From the NCBI GenBank assembly GCA_934749845.1, contig CAKVHQ010000009.1, positions 1-51,122 on the forward strand: 51,122 nt of DNA, written 5' to 3'. This stretch comes from an uncultured Clostridia bacterium. Its GTDB lineage: Bacteria > Bacillota > Clostridia > Christensenellales > UBA1242. The notes under the pieces are model-generated. The model did no database searches. It saw only the letters and a program-made list of their open reading frames with translations, and had not been told where the DNA came from. The translations under genes and the position numbers were made by a program. Positions 23,581 to 31,298 of this stretch are shown here, in pieces; positions within the stretch are counted from its first letter, which is position 1; each line of letters starts with the position of its first letter.

Positions 23581-25535
23581 TTGCTTTCAACCACACCAAA
23601 GTTAACTCGTCTTTCAGCCAAATTAACCCCAGTAACTTTAACTTTAATGCTGTCCCCCAATCTATAGGACTTAATACCATTTGATAATTTTATTTGCTTT
23701 TCGTTATATACATAGTTTGTTCCGTCAAGCGACTCGATTGGAATAAAACCTTCAACAGTGTTATCAAGTTCAACAAACACGCCAAATGGCATAACACCAC
23801 TAATAACACCTTGATATATTTCCCCAATTTTGTTTTTCATATATCTTGCTTTAAAGTAGTCGTCAACATCGCGTTCTGCTTGAGTTGCAGACAGTTCGGT
23901 TTCACTACTTTGATTTGCACTTGAAACAACAAATTTTTTTAGTTTTTTAAGTTCAGCGTCATTCAACTGTTTTCTTAAATACTGTTTTATAATTCGATGA
24001 ATGGTTAAATCTGGATAACGCCTAATTGGAGATGTGAAATGGCAGTAATATGTTGAAGCCAATCCAAAGTGTCCCAAACAATCTGGCGAATATTTTGCCT
24101 TTTGCATTGCTCGAAGAAGAACTCTGTTAACAACTTCTTTCATAGGGTTGTTTTCAAGTTTAGCCAAGAATACAGAAACATCCTTTGGTTTAATGTCTAT
24201 GCTTGTAAGAGATAGACCAAGCACCGAAACGAACTCATTAAACTCTCTTAACTTATCTGTATCAGGTTTTTCATGGATACGATAAACAAAAGGAATTTTG
24301 AGTTTTTGGAAATGTTCAGCAACAGTTTCGTTTGCAAGAATCATAAATTGCTCAATTATTCTTTCACTAATGGTTCTTGGTCGTTTAACTAAAGATAAAA
24401 CTTCCAAAGTGTTTTGGTCAACAACAATTTTTGGCTCTGGAATGTCAAAATCCAAACTTCCCTTGTCTTTTTTTAATTTTTCCATAATTAAGCACAATTT
24501 TTCCATGTTTTTTAGCATTGGAACAAGATGTGCATATTCAAGACAAAGTTTTTCGTCGCCTTGTAAAATTTTTGTGACTTTATTGTAAGTCATACGATTT
24601 GAACTTTTAATAACGCTTTCACAAATTTTGTGATGAAGCATTTTTCCATTTGAATCAAGTGTCATCACGCATGAAAGTGTTAGTCTGTCTTCGCCTTCCA
24701 CCAGCGAGCAACATCCATTAGAAATTTCTTCAGGTAGCATTGGCAAAACCATGTTTGGAAAATACACACTTGTGCCACGCTTAAACGCTTCTTTATCTAA
24801 AATTCCGCCCAATTTAACATACTCGCCAACATCTGCGATGTGGACGCCAAGTTCAAAATTTCCATCAACAATTTCAAGGCTAACTGCATCGTCAAAGTCC
24901 TTGCTGTCATCGCCGTCAATAGTAATGATAAGTTTATCCCTAAAATCAACTCTTTTTGGAATTTTCTTGTCGATTGGCAAAGCTGCAACTCTTTTTGCTT
25001 CTTCTTCAACTTCTGGTGGAAATTGCTCAATAAGTTCATATGAACGCACAATGCCAAGCATATCCGTCCAAGGATTTTGATTGTTTGGGCCAAGAACTTC
25101 GGTCACTTCGCCTTCAAGATTTTTTCCCGAATATTTAGTTATATCAACAACGACTTTATCGCCATTAACCGCATTTTTTATTTTATCTTTTTTAACAAAA
25201 ACATCTCTTGAAATTTTTTTGTTATCAAGAACGACAAAAGAAAAACCTTTAAAAACTTGAATTTGACCAACAACAGTTTTTAAATTGTGAGATAATATTT
25301 TTTCCACTCTGCCTTCACTTTTTTTGCCTTCAACGCTTTTAACAACGCTTACAAGCACTTCGTCGCCATGAATAGCACCTTTTAAACTGCTTGCTGGAAT
25401 AAAAATATCATCTCCATTTTCTTGCACCAAAAAAGCAAACCCTTTTGGGTTTCCAACAATTTTTCCCTTAACAAGTTGTGATGAATGCGATTTTTTTGTT
25501 CTTGTGTTATTTCTCGCTTTTGATTGTTTTTTCAT
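23577..25535 (-). CDS. rnr: Ribonuclease R
   Basis: RNase R is a processive 3'-5' exoribonuclease that degrades structured RNA and takes part in trans-translation and rRNA quality control. The 652-residue protein has a basic N-terminus, two cold-shock-like RNA-binding domains, and the RNB catalytic centre with the acidic cluster TIDGDDSKDFDDAVSLE. The signature HFTSPIRRYPDLTIHRII follows, then a C-terminal S1 domain (GEIYQGVISGVMPFGVFVEL). AAGGAGT precedes the ATG. It lies between secG and smpB, separated from secG by a terminator. Its stop codon falls inside the three-armed repeat. Confidence 0.97.
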   Translation of the reverse strand: MKKQSKARNNTRTKKSHSSQLVKGKIVGNPKGFAFLVQENGDDIFIPASSLKGAIHGDEVLVSVVKSVEGKKSEGRVEKILSHNLKTVVGQIQVFKGFSFVVLDNKKISRDVFVKKDKIKNAVNGDKVVVDITKYSGKNLEGEVTEVLGPNNQNPWTDMLGIVRSYELIEQFPPEVEEEAKRVAALPIDKKIPKRVDFRDKLIITIDGDDSKDFDDAVSLEIVDGNFELGVHIADVGEYVKLGGILDKEAFKRGTSVYFPNMVLPMLPEEISNGCCSLVEGEDRLTLSCVMTLDSNGKMLHHKICESVIKSSNRMTYNKVTKILQGDEKLCLEYAHLVPMLKNMEKLCLIMEKLKKDKGSLDFDIPEPKIVVDQNTLEVLSLVKRPRTISERIIEQFMILANETVAEHFQKLKIPFVYRIHEKPDTDKLREFNEFVSVLGLSLTSIDIKPKDVSVFLAKLENNPMKEVVNRVLLRAMQKAKYSPDCLGHFGLASTYYCHFTSPIRRYPDLTIHRIIKQYLRKQLNDAELKKLKKFVVSSANQSSETELSATQAERDVDDYFKARYMKNKIGEIYQGVISGVMPFGVFVELDNTVEGFIPIESLDGTNYVYNEKQIKLSNGIKSYRLGDSIKVKVTGVNLAERRVNFGVVESK

Positions 25536-25545
25536 ATAACTCCTT

Positions 25546-25574
25546 TTATAAAAAATGGCTCTAAATTAGAGCCA
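25546..25574 (-). terminator. Terminator between secG and rnr
   Basis: Stem TGGCTCT/AGAGCCA, loop of 5, then a T-run on the minus strand, just before the rnr ribosome site; it probably limits read-through into rnr. Confidence 0.8.
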
Positions 25575-25586
25575 CCGTTGTTTTGC

Positions 25587-25895
25587 TTATGCTGGATAAA
25601 TCATGTAGGTTACAAAGAACAAAATTGTTACTACAAGAAGAACTATTCCACAAATAATAACTAATTTTTTTAATCTTCCTTCTTTTGTTGAAGATTGGTT
25701 TTGTGAATAGAAACTATCTGTTGTTCCTGTAATTGCGTTTGTTCCACCTTCTGGATTGCTTTCCATTTTTAAAATTGCAACAATAATTGCCACTGCGCAA
25801 AGCACGATAATAGCCATAAATACAATTCTAATTATAGGAAAACTTTCCGTTACCCATGCAGGTTGCTCTAATAATTGTTTGAAAAAATTAAACAT
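25587..25895 (-). CDS. secG: Preprotein translocase subunit SecG
   Basis: SecG is the small two-helix subunit of the SecYEG channel. The 102-residue protein has two membrane helices (about residues 20-43 and 77-99). The conserved cytoplasmic loop NAITGTTDSFYSQNQ...TKEGRLKKL is typical of the Gram-positive family. GAGGT precedes the ATG at 25893-25895. Its place directly upstream of rnr and smpB is the classic Firmicute order. Confidence 0.93.
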   Translation of the reverse strand: MFNFFKQLLEQPAWVTESFPIIRIVFMAIIVLCAVAIIVAILKMESNPEGGTNAITGTTDSFYSQNQSSTKEGRLKKLVIICGIVLLVVTILFFVTYMIYPA

Positions 25896-25918
25896 AAGTA
25901 CCTCTTTTTTACTTGTTG

Positions 25919-25947
25919 ATTATATCACACAAAACTTGGTGTATCAA
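25919..25947 (-). promoter_or_regulatory. Promoter of secG
   Basis: TTGATA (25942-25947), 17-base spacer, TATAAT (25919-25924), minus strand. Confidence 0.85.
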
Positions 25948-25996
25948 GTGATTTAAGCATAAAATTAAATTAAAATGACAGATTTTGCTGTAAGCA

Positions 25997-26707
25997 TTAG
26001 TTGCCTAACAAATAAGGTTTTTCTTGAGAGAGTTTTTTAAAGTTTAAACCATTTTCATAGCCCTTAACGCTTTGAATCAAGATTGCATTTTCGTTAACCA
26101 TTTTTAAATTTTGCAATCTATCCACGCGGAAATAATTTATTTCGCCCAAATTTTCGTCAAAGCAAACTAAATAATATTTTTGATTATCTAATATCATTTG
26201 AAAAGGACTAACCTTATAAAATCTGTTATCAATTCCATATTCAAAAGTAATTTTTAAGTTTTTATTTAACGCGTCATCAATTTGCTCTATATTACTAAAC
26301 AAAAAACTTTGCTCTTTTTTCTCGAAATAATCAACGCAATAAACGTGTTTAAAGTGATTTTGAAAAGATTGTCCACCCATCTCAATAAGTTTGGCAACTA
26401 GCATTTGTGAATTTTCTATATCAATAAATTTGCTTGCAAGAACAACATCAATTAACATACGAATTTCATTTTTTTCAAATGATTGACCTTCTAAATAGCT
26501 TCCCTTTCTTGTGGAAACAATGTTAACTCCCGCATCTTTAAGCAAAGAAATGTTTCTTCCAATCGCCTTTCTTTCAATGTCAAGGTCGTATTGTTTTTTT
26601 AATATGTCTATAATATCCGCTTGTTTTAATGGGTGAGATTCATCACTATACTCACCAAAAATTTGCAACATTCTTAAAATTACAGATTTTTTTGGTTCTA
26701 AACTCAT
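25997..26707 (-). CDS. WYL-domain transcription regulator
   Basis: The 236-residue protein has an N-terminal winged helix-turn-helix of the HTH_11 type (LKQADIIDILKKQYDLDIER, then RNISLLKDAGVNI) and a WYL domain. In the WYL domain the hallmark appears as KYYLVCFDENLGEINYFRVD. WYL domains sense small molecules or single-stranded DNA and control many stress and defence genes. An in-frame ATG nine codons earlier lacks a ribosome site; the ATG at 26705-26707 has AGGAGA. Paired GTAC boxes at its predicted transcription start suggest self-regulation. The only co-directional neighbours are ordinary housekeeping genes, so the target is unknown. Confidence 0.9.
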   Translation of the reverse strand: MSLEPKKSVILRMLQIFGEYSDESHPLKQADIIDILKKQYDLDIERKAIGRNISLLKDAGVNIVSTRKGSYLEGQSFEKNEIRMLIDVVLASKFIDIENSQMLVAKLIEMGGQSFQNHFKHVYCVDYFEKKEQSFLFSNIEQIDDALNKNLKITFEYGIDNRFYKVSPFQMILDNQKYYLVCFDENLGEINYFRVDRLQNLKMVNENAILIQSVKGYENGLNFKKLSQEKPYLLGN

Positions 26708-26726
26708 TTTTATCTCCTGTAAATAA

Positions 26727-26743
26727 AGTACCATAAATAGTAC
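26727..26743 (-). promoter_or_regulatory. Candidate operator of the WYL regulator
   Basis: AGTAC appears twice, 12 bases apart (26727-26731 and 26739-26743); GTAC is self-complementary, so each box can be a dyad. They cover the predicted transcription start. Confidence 0.5.
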
Positions 26744-26747
26744 ATAT

Positions 26748-26776
26748 ATTTTAGCATTACAAACAAATTAGTGCAA
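26748..26776 (-). promoter_or_regulatory. Promoter of the WYL regulator gene
   Basis: TTGCAC (26771-26776), 17-base spacer, TAAAAT (26748-26753), minus strand. Confidence 0.7.
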
Positions 26777-26814
26777 GCATTTAATTAAAATTTATTATAC
26801 TTCCAACCATTATT

Positions 26815-26843
26815 TAAAAAAAAGCAAGACTTTAATGTCTTGC
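26815..26843 (-). terminator. Terminator of rdgB
   Basis: Stem GCAAGAC/GTCTTGC with a 6-base loop and a long T-run on the minus strand. Confidence 0.88.
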
Positions 26844-26850
26844 CCTTAAA

Positions 26851-27450
26851 TTATTTTTTTAAGTTTTTTTCGGCTTCTCTTAATTTCAAAATTGCTCTTG
26901 CTCTATGCGAAACTGAATTTTTTTCTTCCATAGTGGCTTCACTAAAACTTTTTTTCAAGTCATAAGAATAGAAAAGTGGGTCGTAGCCAAAATTGTTTTC
27001 AACAGTTTCCTGCTTTAAAATTTCGCCTTCGGTTCTTGCTTCAACCCAAATGTATGTGTCATCTGGGAAATATTCAACAAGTGTTGCTGTATAGTAGGCT
27101 GTTCGGTCGGCTTTACCTTCAAGTTCTTTTAATAGTTTGGCTCTGCACGCATGAACGTTGTCGTGACCGCCTGCATATCTAGCAGAATATATGCCCGGAG
27201 CGCCGTTAAGTGAATTTACACCAAGCCCGCTATCTTCTGCAATAACTGGGACTTCAATGCCTTTGTTTTTTAAAAATTTGCTTATAGTTTTTGCTTTAAT
27301 CAAAGCATTCTCTAAATATGAATTTCCGTCTTCAACAATATCTTCTGTAAAGCCAATATCATTAAGAGCAATAATTTGCTTATCTGTATAAATTTCTTGA
27401 AATTCTTTAATTTTGTGTTTATTGTTTGATGCAAGTATTATTTTTTCCAT
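26851..27450 (-). CDS. rdgB: XTP/dITP diphosphatase (RdgB/HAM1)
   Basis: This enzyme removes deaminated purine triphosphates (XTP, dITP, ITP), preventing mutagenic incorporation. The 199-residue protein has the phosphate-binding start ILASNNKHKIKEF, the catalytic block AEDSGLGVNSLNGAPGIYSA, FGYDPLFYS and the C-terminal motif KNSVSHRARAI. GAGGT precedes the ATG at 27448-27450. It is a single-gene unit with promoter at 27469-27496 and a clear terminator. Confidence 0.96.
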   Translation of the reverse strand: MEKIILASNNKHKIKEFQEIYTDKQIIALNDIGFTEDIVEDGNSYLENALIKAKTISKFLKNKGIEVPVIAEDSGLGVNSLNGAPGIYSARYAGGHDNVHACRAKLLKELEGKADRTAYYTATLVEYFPDDTYIWVEARTEGEILKQETVENNFGYDPLFYSYDLKKSFSEATMEEKNSVSHRARAILKLREAEKNLKK

Positions 27451-27468
27451 ATTATTTACCTCAAATAT

Positions 27469-27496
27469 ATTATAATCTAATTAACATAATTATCAA
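27469..27496 (-). promoter_or_regulatory. Promoter of rdgB
   Basis: TTGATA (27491-27496), 16-base spacer, TATAAT (27469-27474), minus strand. Confidence 0.75.
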
Positions 27497-27573
27497 AGTA
27501 TTTTTAATTGAACAACTATTGAATTGTACAAATGTGATAGCAAATTATTAAGATAATTATTTTAATTTAAGCA

Positions 27574-27599
27574 TAAAAAAAGCCATGAAATTCATGGCT
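27574..27599 (-). terminator. Terminator of the 71-residue membrane protein gene
   Basis: Stem AGCCATGAA/TTCATGGCT and a T-run on the minus strand, right after the stop. Confidence 0.88.
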
Positions 27600-27606
27600 A
27601 TAAATG

Positions 27607-27822
27607 TTAAATAAACAAGTAAACTGAACTGATTGCAATAAGAATAAATGTTAAGATGAACCAACCCAAACTTAATGGTCTTGCATCATTTTTCTTTCTT
27701 ATGCTTAAAATTAAGCATATAATTGCCAAGGCAAAGCACACGAAAGAAATAATTATTCTTACTGAATAATCAACGTTTCGTACAAGTGTATTAAATATAT
27801 CATTAAAAATTGAACAAATCAT
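27607..27822 (-). CDS. Small two-helix membrane protein, unknown
   Basis: The 71-residue protein consists of two membrane helices (about residues 21-41 and 51-70) joined by a short basic loop (RKKNDARPL). No family is recognised. It is very likely real: the ATG at 27820-27822 has a GGAGT site, there is an exact consensus promoter 20 bases upstream, and a strong terminator follows. With such a promoter it may be abundant. Both termini are predicted on the same side of the membrane. Confidence 0.78.
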   Translation of the reverse strand: MICSIFNDIFNTLVRNVDYSVRIIISFVCFALAIICLILSIRKKNDARPLSLGWFILTFILIAISSVYLFI

Positions 27823-27841
27823 AATCTATAACTCCGTTTTT

Positions 27842-27870
27842 ATTATATTCTTGCTTTGCCGATTTGTCAA
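27842..27870 (-). promoter_or_regulatory. Perfect sigma-A promoter of the 71-residue gene
   Basis: TTGACA (27865-27870), 17-base spacer, TATAAT (27842-27847), minus strand; exact consensus. Confidence 0.9.
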
Positions 27871-27911
27871 TACTTTGTGAAAATTTAGTTTATGCAGGAT
27901 AGTTATAACAA

Positions 27912-29435
27912 CTATTTTAAAAATTTAATTAGGTTTTTGCCAGTGTATTCTTGTGGATACTCAAAGCCAAATAAAGATAAAATTGTTGGAGATAAATCCA
28001 CTAAACTGCCATTTTTTAATTTTGCGGGCTTGCTTCCAACATAAAGCAACCTAACTGGATTATTCGTGTGGGTTGTGCAAACTTTATGTCTATAAATCAT
28101 TTGTTCAGCATTACCATGGTCGGCTGTAATTAAAATATCATATTTATTTTTTGCCAAAAACTCCACCATAATTTTTAAACTTTTATCCACAGTTTCAACG
28201 GCTTTTATTGTTGCTTGAAGGTTTCCCGTGTGACCTACCATATCGCAGTTAGCCAGATTTACCATGATAAAATCGTAAGGCTTTTGGCTTACTCTTAATT
28301 TCACTTCATTTGCAATTTCTATAGCACTCATTTGTGGGGCTAAATCAAAAGTTCTAACCTTTTTTGCAGGAACTAAAAACCAATCTTCATTTTCAAAAGG
28401 ATTTTCCCTTCCGCCATTTAAAAAGTAAGTTACATGCGCATACTTTGTTGGCTCTGCAAATTTTGCAAGTTTAAGATTATGTTTGCTTAAAACTTCGCAC
28501 AGACAATTTTTAACAACATTTTTTTCATACGCAACTTTACAATCAAAATCTCCGTACTCTGTCATCGTAACCAAATTTTTAATTGTGAAATCCGTTTTAA
28601 ATTCACTAAAATTTTTCAAGTTAAACGCCTGTGTAAGTTGCTTTGTTCGGTCTTTTCTAAAGTTAAAAAACATTATTCCATCGGCACGATTATTAAACTT
28701 GCAAACAGGTTTTCGATTCTCAAAAATCACTGCTGGAACAATAAATTCATCTGTAATATCTTTTTTGTAACACTCTTTTAAATACTCTCTAGCATCAGTT
28801 CTTTCAACGCCTAAATTATTTATAATGGCATCATATGCTTGCTTTGTGTAGTCATAGTGTTTATCTCTATCCATGGCATAAAATCTGCCTTGAATGGTTG
28901 CAATTTTACCATAATTTTCGGTTTTAAAGAATTTTTCAAGGTCTTTAACAAACTTTTTGCCCGAATGAACATCAACATCTCTGCCATCAGTTATGGCATG
29001 AACATAGGCTTGTTTAACACCTAATTGTTTTGCCATTTTTAAAAGTGCAAAAAGATGATTTATGTGGCTATGCACTCCGCCATTTGAGATTAACCCAACA
29101 AAGTGAGCATTTCCGTTACTTTTTTTAATTTTTTCAAAAAACTCAACGAGAACTGGATTTTTAAAAAATTTTCCACTTTCTATTTCATTATCTATTAAAG
29201 TTAAGTCTTGCGAAACAATTCTACCTGCACCTATGTTCATGTGTCCAGTTTCGCTGTTCCCCATTTGTCCGTTTTTTAAACCAACAAATTTTCCACTTGC
29301 GCGCAAAAAACTGTGTGGCACTTTGCCAAGCAATTTATCATAAAATGGCATTTTTGCAATGGACACAGCATTTCCTTCTTCTTTTTTAGAATAGCCAAAT
29401 CCATCAAGCACAATCAAAGCAACTTTCTTTTCCAT
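27912..29435 (-). CDS. gpmI: Cofactor-independent phosphoglycerate mutase
   Basis: GpmI interconverts 3- and 2-phosphoglycerate using two manganese ions and no bisphosphoglycerate. The 507-residue protein has VALIVLDGFGYS at the start, the phosphoserine motif GQMGNSETGHMNIGAGRIV, HAITDGRDVD, and the metal-binding C-terminal motifs NCDMVGHTG and ITADHGNAEQM. An in-frame extension to 29474 would run into tpiA, so the ATG at 29433-29435 with AAGGAG is chosen. It is the last gene of the Na/Pi transporter-pgk-tpiA-gpmI operon. No enolase or gapA is in the window. Confidence 0.97.
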   Translation of the reverse strand: MEKKVALIVLDGFGYSKKEEGNAVSIAKMPFYDKLLGKVPHSFLRASGKFVGLKNGQMGNSETGHMNIGAGRIVSQDLTLIDNEIESGKFFKNPVLVEFFEKIKKSNGNAHFVGLISNGGVHSHINHLFALLKMAKQLGVKQAYVHAITDGRDVDVHSGKKFVKDLEKFFKTENYGKIATIQGRFYAMDRDKHYDYTKQAYDAIINNLGVERTDAREYLKECYKKDITDEFIVPAVIFENRKPVCKFNNRADGIMFFNFRKDRTKQLTQAFNLKNFSEFKTDFTIKNLVTMTEYGDFDCKVAYEKNVVKNCLCEVLSKHNLKLAKFAEPTKYAHVTYFLNGGRENPFENEDWFLVPAKKVRTFDLAPQMSAIEIANEVKLRVSQKPYDFIMVNLANCDMVGHTGNLQATIKAVETVDKSLKIMVEFLAKNKYDILITADHGNAEQMIYRHKVCTTHTNNPVRLLYVGSKPAKLKNGSLVDLSPTILSLFGFEYPQEYTGKNLIKFLK

Positions 29436-29445
29436 AAACACTCCT

Positions 29446-30105
29446 TTATTTAAAATTTTCCATAATTTTTGCAATTTTATTAACTTTTTCTGGGCTTAAA
29501 GCGGATTTTCCAACCAAAAAGCCATCTACAGCAACATTTTTTAAAATCTGTTCACAGTTAGTTTCATTAACGCTTCCGCCATACAAAATTTTTAAAAAAC
29601 TATAATGCGTTTTTATAAAATTTATAACCAACTTAACATGTTCGACATCACACACTTGTCCTGTTCCAATGCAAAACACTGGCTCGTAAGCAACGATTAT
29701 TTTGCTTAACTCAACTTGTTCAACAAACATAAGTTCTTTGCTAATTTGCTCTTTTAAAAATTTCAAAGTTTGCTCATCGCTAGTTTTATTAAATTCGCCA
29801 ACACATAAAATTGGAGTTATATTATTTTGCAAGCATTTTTTAATTTTTTGTGCAATTTGTTCATCGGTTTCTCCAAGTTGTCTTTTGTCACTATGCCCAA
29901 TTATGCAATACTTAACATCACTTGCTGTAAGTTTATCAGCATAATAATCTTGGCTTCCAAAGCTTTGATTACTTCTTAACTTGACGCTTAAAGGGAATTG
30001 TTGGTTGCAAGGAAAAAATACTGTTTCAACACAAGTTTTATCAATATTTTTTAAATATTCACTAAACGCAATTACATTTTCTTTAAAATTTAATGCTAAT
30101 AACAT
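29446..30105 (-). CDS. tpiA: Triosephosphate isomerase (short, divergent)
   Basis: TpiA interconverts dihydroxyacetone phosphate and glyceraldehyde 3-phosphate. At 219 residues it is about 30 shorter than usual, but the active site is kept: N-terminal NFKEN in place of NWKMN (with the substrate-binding Lys), the electrophile His in YCIIGHSDKRQLGET, the catalytic Glu in VAYEPVFCIGTG, and the phosphate loop LYGGSVNE. The ATG at 30103-30105 has TAGGAG just before it, so the short N-terminus is real. It lies 8 bases after pgk and 10 before gpmI. Confidence 0.93.
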   Translation of the reverse strand: MLLALNFKENVIAFSEYLKNIDKTCVETVFFPCNQQFPLSVKLRSNQSFGSQDYYADKLTASDVKYCIIGHSDKRQLGETDEQIAQKIKKCLQNNITPILCVGEFNKTSDEQTLKFLKEQISKELMFVEQVELSKIIVAYEPVFCIGTGQVCDVEHVKLVINFIKTHYSFLKILYGGSVNETNCEQILKNVAVDGFLVGKSALSPEKVNKIAKIMENFK

Positions 30106-30113
30106 TTTTTCTC

Positions 30114-31298
30114 CTATTTTTCATCAAGGGCGTCAACGCAAACTAATGTTTTGCCTTCAAGAAGTTTTAAACTTGCGCCACCACCAGTTGAAATATGATA
30201 GAACTTATCCGCAAGGTTATATTCTTGAATTGCCGCAACAACATCGCCACCACCTGCAACGCTTTTACAATGTTTGTTTTTTGCAACAAATTCGGCAAGT
30301 TTTCTTGTTCCATCAGCAAACTCATTATATTCATAAGCACCCATTGGTCCATTCCAAACCAAAGTTTTTGCCTTTTTAATGTAGTTAGAAAATAATTTTA
30401 CTGTTTCTGGTCCAATATCTAGCCCCATATAATCGTCGCATAATTCGCTTTGCTTAAGAACAACAATTTCTTCTCGTTTTTCAAGCGATTTTGAGCAAAC
30501 AAAATCAACTGGCAAAACTAGAGTAACATTATTTTTTATTGCTGACTTAATAACATTATAACAAAAATTAACTTTTTCATCATCGACTATCGACTTTCCT
30601 ATGTCCGCTTTTAGCGCCTTTAAAAATGTAAAGCACATGCCACCACCAATTAGCATGACATCAACTTTTTTAAGTAAATTTTCGGTCACATCAAGTTTAT
30701 CCGCAATTTTTGCACCGCCAAGTATGGCAACTAATGGTCTTTTTGGCTTTGATAAAATTTCGTTAAAAACTTCAATTTCTTTTTGCACAAGTCTGCCCAT
30801 GCATGAAGGCAAAAATTTTGCCACACCATAGGTTGAGCAATGTTTGCGATGAGCAGTTCCAAATGCATCAAACACAAAAATATCAGCAAGTGAAGCAAGT
30901 TTTTTGCTTAATTCTTCATCATTTTGTTCTTCTTGTGGTAAAAATCTAATGTTTTCAAGAAGCAAAACTTCTCCTTTGTCTAATTGCTCAACTTTTCCAT
31001 GCAAAATATCAAAATCAAACGAAGAAGTGAAATTTACTCTGGAATAAGGCAAAAGTTGTTGAAGTCTTTCAAAAACTGGCTTTAAAGAATACTTTTCGTC
31101 AACTTTTCCATCGGGTCTTCCAAGATGAGAAACTAAAATAACTTTTGCATTATTATTTAGCAAATATTTAATTGTGGAAAGTGCCTCGATAATTCGTAAG
31201 TCGTCGGTAATTTTTCCGTCTTTCATGGGTACATTAAAATCCACTCTAACAAGCACTTTTTTGCCATAAAAATTAAAATCGTCTAAAGTTTTTTTCAT
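30114..31298 (-). CDS. pgk: Phosphoglycerate kinase
   Basis: Pgk makes ATP from 1,3-bisphosphoglycerate in glycolysis. The 394-residue monomer shows the N-terminal substrate motif LVRVDFNVPMKDGKI, LVSHLGRPDGK, the hinge/ATP region VAILGGAKIADKL, LVWNGPMGAYE, and the C-terminal STGGGASLKLLEG. AAGGAG precedes the ATG, which overlaps the stop codon of the transporter gene by four bases (ATGA). This implies translational coupling. Confidence 0.97.
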   Translation of the reverse strand: MKKTLDDFNFYGKKVLVRVDFNVPMKDGKITDDLRIIEALSTIKYLLNNNAKVILVSHLGRPDGKVDEKYSLKPVFERLQQLLPYSRVNFTSSFDFDILHGKVEQLDKGEVLLLENIRFLPQEEQNDEELSKKLASLADIFVFDAFGTAHRKHCSTYGVAKFLPSCMGRLVQKEIEVFNEILSKPKRPLVAILGGAKIADKLDVTENLLKKVDVMLIGGGMCFTFLKALKADIGKSIVDDEKVNFCYNVIKSAIKNNVTLVLPVDFVCSKSLEKREEIVVLKQSELCDDYMGLDIGPETVKLFSNYIKKAKTLVWNGPMGAYEYNEFADGTRKLAEFVAKNKHCKSVAGGGDVVAAIQEYNLADKFYHISTGGGASLKLLEGKTLVCVDALDEK

